The notes beneath the pieces are model-generated. The model was not told the DNA's origin, did not search any database, and worked only from the letters and a program-made list of their open reading frames with translations. From Myxococcales bacterium (GTDB taxonomy: Bacteria > Myxococcota_C > UBA6777): a stretch of DNA of 8,001 bases. The position numbers and the translations under genes are program-made. The stretch spans positions 1 through 8,001 of the forward strand of contig JALTMC010000076.1 of NCBI GenBank assembly GCA_027005175.1, given 5' to 3'. Position 1 is the stretch's first letter. Each line of letters begins with the position of its first letter. Below, in pieces: positions 6,617 to 8,001 of this stretch.

Positions 6617-8001
6617 CTAAAACGCTTCACCAAAAGAAAAGTGAAACTGCCACCCCTGTTGCAAGGGATAACGTGTAGCATCAGGGTTAACCCGTGCAGC
6701 CAAGTCAAGGCGCAATGCGCCAATTCGAGCAATATAATAACGAAAACCTCCTCCGAGACTGATGCTGGGGAGCAACTCACGCGCATCGAGAAACTGTGCC
6801 TTCACCTGGACAGCCCCAGCATCAACAAAAAGAACCATCTTCAGATTGGCAAGAAGAAAAGACAACGGGATCCTCAATTCAAAAGCAGCCTCCATAATCT
6901 GTTGCCCCCCAATTGGAACCACTTGAAGTTGCTGTCCTGTGGGTAGCAACACAACCCCAGGAGAACCATCCTGAGGTAGACCCGTATTCCGAGAAGCCAA
7001 ATCTTGAAAGCGAGCCTCTTGCACACGCGCCGCAGCAGCGCGACATGAGTTACCAATCAGAGTCACCTTGTCTACCAACTGCTTTGCCGTTTTTTGTACA
7101 CGCTCAGGCTCAACAGGAACAGCACGCTGCGTATCTTGTCGAATGGTTCGAATCACAGTTGTTCTTCGCCCTCCGACTTCCACAACCCCAGCCTGCCGCT
7201 CCAGACGCCGCAGTTTCTCCTGAATCCTACAAGTCAGCGGCCCCAGATAACGCGCTGTCCAGCCTCTCACACTGTTTGCTCCCCCAGAGAAAAATCGCTG
7301 TGTCAACGGACTCTGTCGCAAGATCTCAGCGAGAGAATAAGCCAGATTCTCTTTCCCTGCTTGCTCCTCGTTTCGGCCAGAGAACATCACACCATACAAG
7401 AACCGACCTGCAATAACAGGTCGAAAATTCTTGTGAAAAGGAAGGGGTATATAAAATCGAAAATCGGCCTGTGCTTTAAAATAAGTAAAGGTTCCTCCAA
7501 AAGCTTGCTGCGTTGTGAGGGAAAAGTAAATCCCCTGGGTGGGTATAACAGGATTGTCGCGTAGATCCAGGGCGATCTGTTGTTCCAGATAGCTTAAGAC
7601 ATAATTCTCACGCTCCAAGGTCAGTGGATTTTGAACGCCAAACGCGATTTCCAGATTGTAACTGATCCTCCCAGTGAGCTTTCCCCAAATCGGACGACTG
7701 AACCAAATGGAGGGAGTGATGGTCTGAAAGTCAGCTGAGCCGATCACCTCAGCCCGACGGTACAAGATACGAAGCCCCAACTCTGCTTTTCTGTCCATAA
7801 AAATAGGCTGTTTAAAGGTCGCAGAGCCCGTAATTTCAGGTCCATTGTCAAATCGCCGAATGATATCAGGCAAAAACGCCCAACCTGGACTAAACTGCAA
7901 GTCCAACTCTCGAAAACCACCAAAAAAATTCAAAAAAGTCCAACGCAAGCTACCTTCCAGTTGGTTGCGTTGCCCGTCAATCACAAAGCCAAATCCAATC
8001 T
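6617..8001 (-). CDS. Omp85-superfamily (BamA/TamA-like) outer-membrane barrel protein, 5' partial
   Basis: The frame is open through the window end and the GTG at 7984 lies inside a barrel strand (IGFGFVIDGQRNQLEG). The gene therefore starts beyond 8001, where POTRA domains would be expected. Counting from base 7984, 455 residues form the Omp85 barrel. The first strands end in NFFGG (19-23), and residues 140-151 carry the conserved LDLRDNPVIPTQG-type motif. RFFSGGANSVRGW (230-242) is the L6 motif, with Trp in place of the usual Phe/Tyr after VRG. Strands EAAFELRIPL and LFVDAG follow, and the protein ends FHFSFGEAF with terminal Phe as in a beta-signal. About 90 extra residues sit in the L6 region (roughly 250-355), with two cysteines (252, 314) and charged helical stretches. 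The family inserts or translocates proteins at the outer membrane. Which branch (BamA, TamA or other) cannot be decided without the POTRA region. Confidence 0.9.
   Translation of the reverse strand, partial: IGFGFVIDGQRNQLEGSLRWTFLNFFGGFRELDLQFSPGWAFLPDIIRRFDNGPEITGSATFKQPIFMDRKAELGLRILYRRAEVIGSADFQTITPSIWFSRPIWGKLTGRISYNLEIAFGVQNPLTLERENYVLSYLEQQIALDLRDNPVIPTQGIYFSLTTQQAFGGTFTYFKAQADFRFYIPLPFHKNFRPVIAGRFLYGVMFSGRNEEQAGKENLAYSLAEILRQSPLTQRFFSGGANSVRGWTARYLGPLTCRIQEKLRRLERQAGVVEVGGRRTTVIRTIRQDTQRAVPVEPERVQKTAKQLVDKVTLIGNSCRAAAARVQEARFQDLASRNTGLPQDGSPGVVLLPTGQQLQVVPIGGQQIMEAAFELRIPLSFLLANLKMVLFVDAGAVQVKAQFLDARELLPSISLGGGFRYYIARIGALRLDLAARVNPDATRYPLQQGWQFHFSFGEAF
6911..7258 (-). other. Long insertion within the L6 region of the Omp85 barrel protein
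   Basis: This segment encodes about 115 residues between VRGW and the next recognisable strand (GGQQIMEAAFELRIPL). In typical family members this link is a few tens of residues. It contains RIQEKLRRLERQ and a second Arg/Gln/Ala-rich, probably helical stretch around NSCRAAAARVQEARFQ, one cysteine near each end of the charged region, and a final LLPTGQQLQVVPIGG. It is predicted to be exposed at the cell surface. Confidence 0.7.

Noticed and set aside
7982-7984. GTG as the start codon of the Omp85 gene
   Set aside because: It falls inside an obvious transmembrane beta-strand and would give a barrel with no signal peptide or POTRA domain. The frame stays open to base 8001.

Overview
The window looks like a chromosomal segment from a myxobacterium-like bacterium (Myxococcota or a related former 'deltaproteobacterial' lineage). 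The main clue is the first gene. Its MopE-type Asp/Cys metal-binding repeats and its 'CxGxCVDTQSDxxxCGxC' cysteine modules are a combination characteristic of extracellular proteins in that group. Base composition is around half GC by eye, lower than in the classical high-GC myxobacteria, so a mid-GC or uncultured relative is more likely. This placement is an inference from protein style, not from a marker gene.

Layout. Bases 1-2831 (+) hold the 3' part of a large exported mosaic protein: eight MopE-type repeats, then a complete seven-blade WD40 propeller with no cysteine at all, then a C-terminal block with 39 cysteines in about 200 residues. It converges, across only 45 bp, on a run of five minus-strand genes. 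In transcription order these are: an Omp85-superfamily outer-membrane barrel protein whose 5' end lies beyond base 8001 (6617-8001); a secreted TldD/PmbA-type zinc metallopeptidase with a lysine/alanine-rich tail (4381-6444); the inner-membrane protein FxsA (3847-4353); an RsbW/SpoIIAB-like ATPase, probably an anti-sigma factor (3282-3824); and a STAS-domain anti-anti-sigma-like protein (2877-3218). The last four are separated by 27, 22 and 63 bp, and each has a visible Shine-Dalgarno sequence, so tldD-like/fxsA/ATPase/STAS is probably one transcription unit. The 172-bp gap between the Omp85 gene and the peptidase gene is the only place inside the window where a separate promoter for that unit could easily sit. 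It contains a diverged direct repeat of the translation start region and a short perfect hairpin.

Functionally, the window is dominated by the cell envelope: an exported surface protein, an outer-membrane barrel, an exported peptidase and an inner-membrane protein. The ATPase/STAS pair is a partner-switch couple, but no sigma factor, PP2C phosphatase or sensor is visible to complete it. I see no tRNA, rRNA, CRISPR array, insertion sequence or prophage gene, and no gene-free stretch longer than 300 bp. No complete undescribed system is evident. The unusual items are the mosaic architecture of the first protein, the long cysteine-containing insertion in the Omp85 L6 region, the basic tail on the secreted TldD-like peptidase, and the peptidase/FxsA/partner-switch operon.
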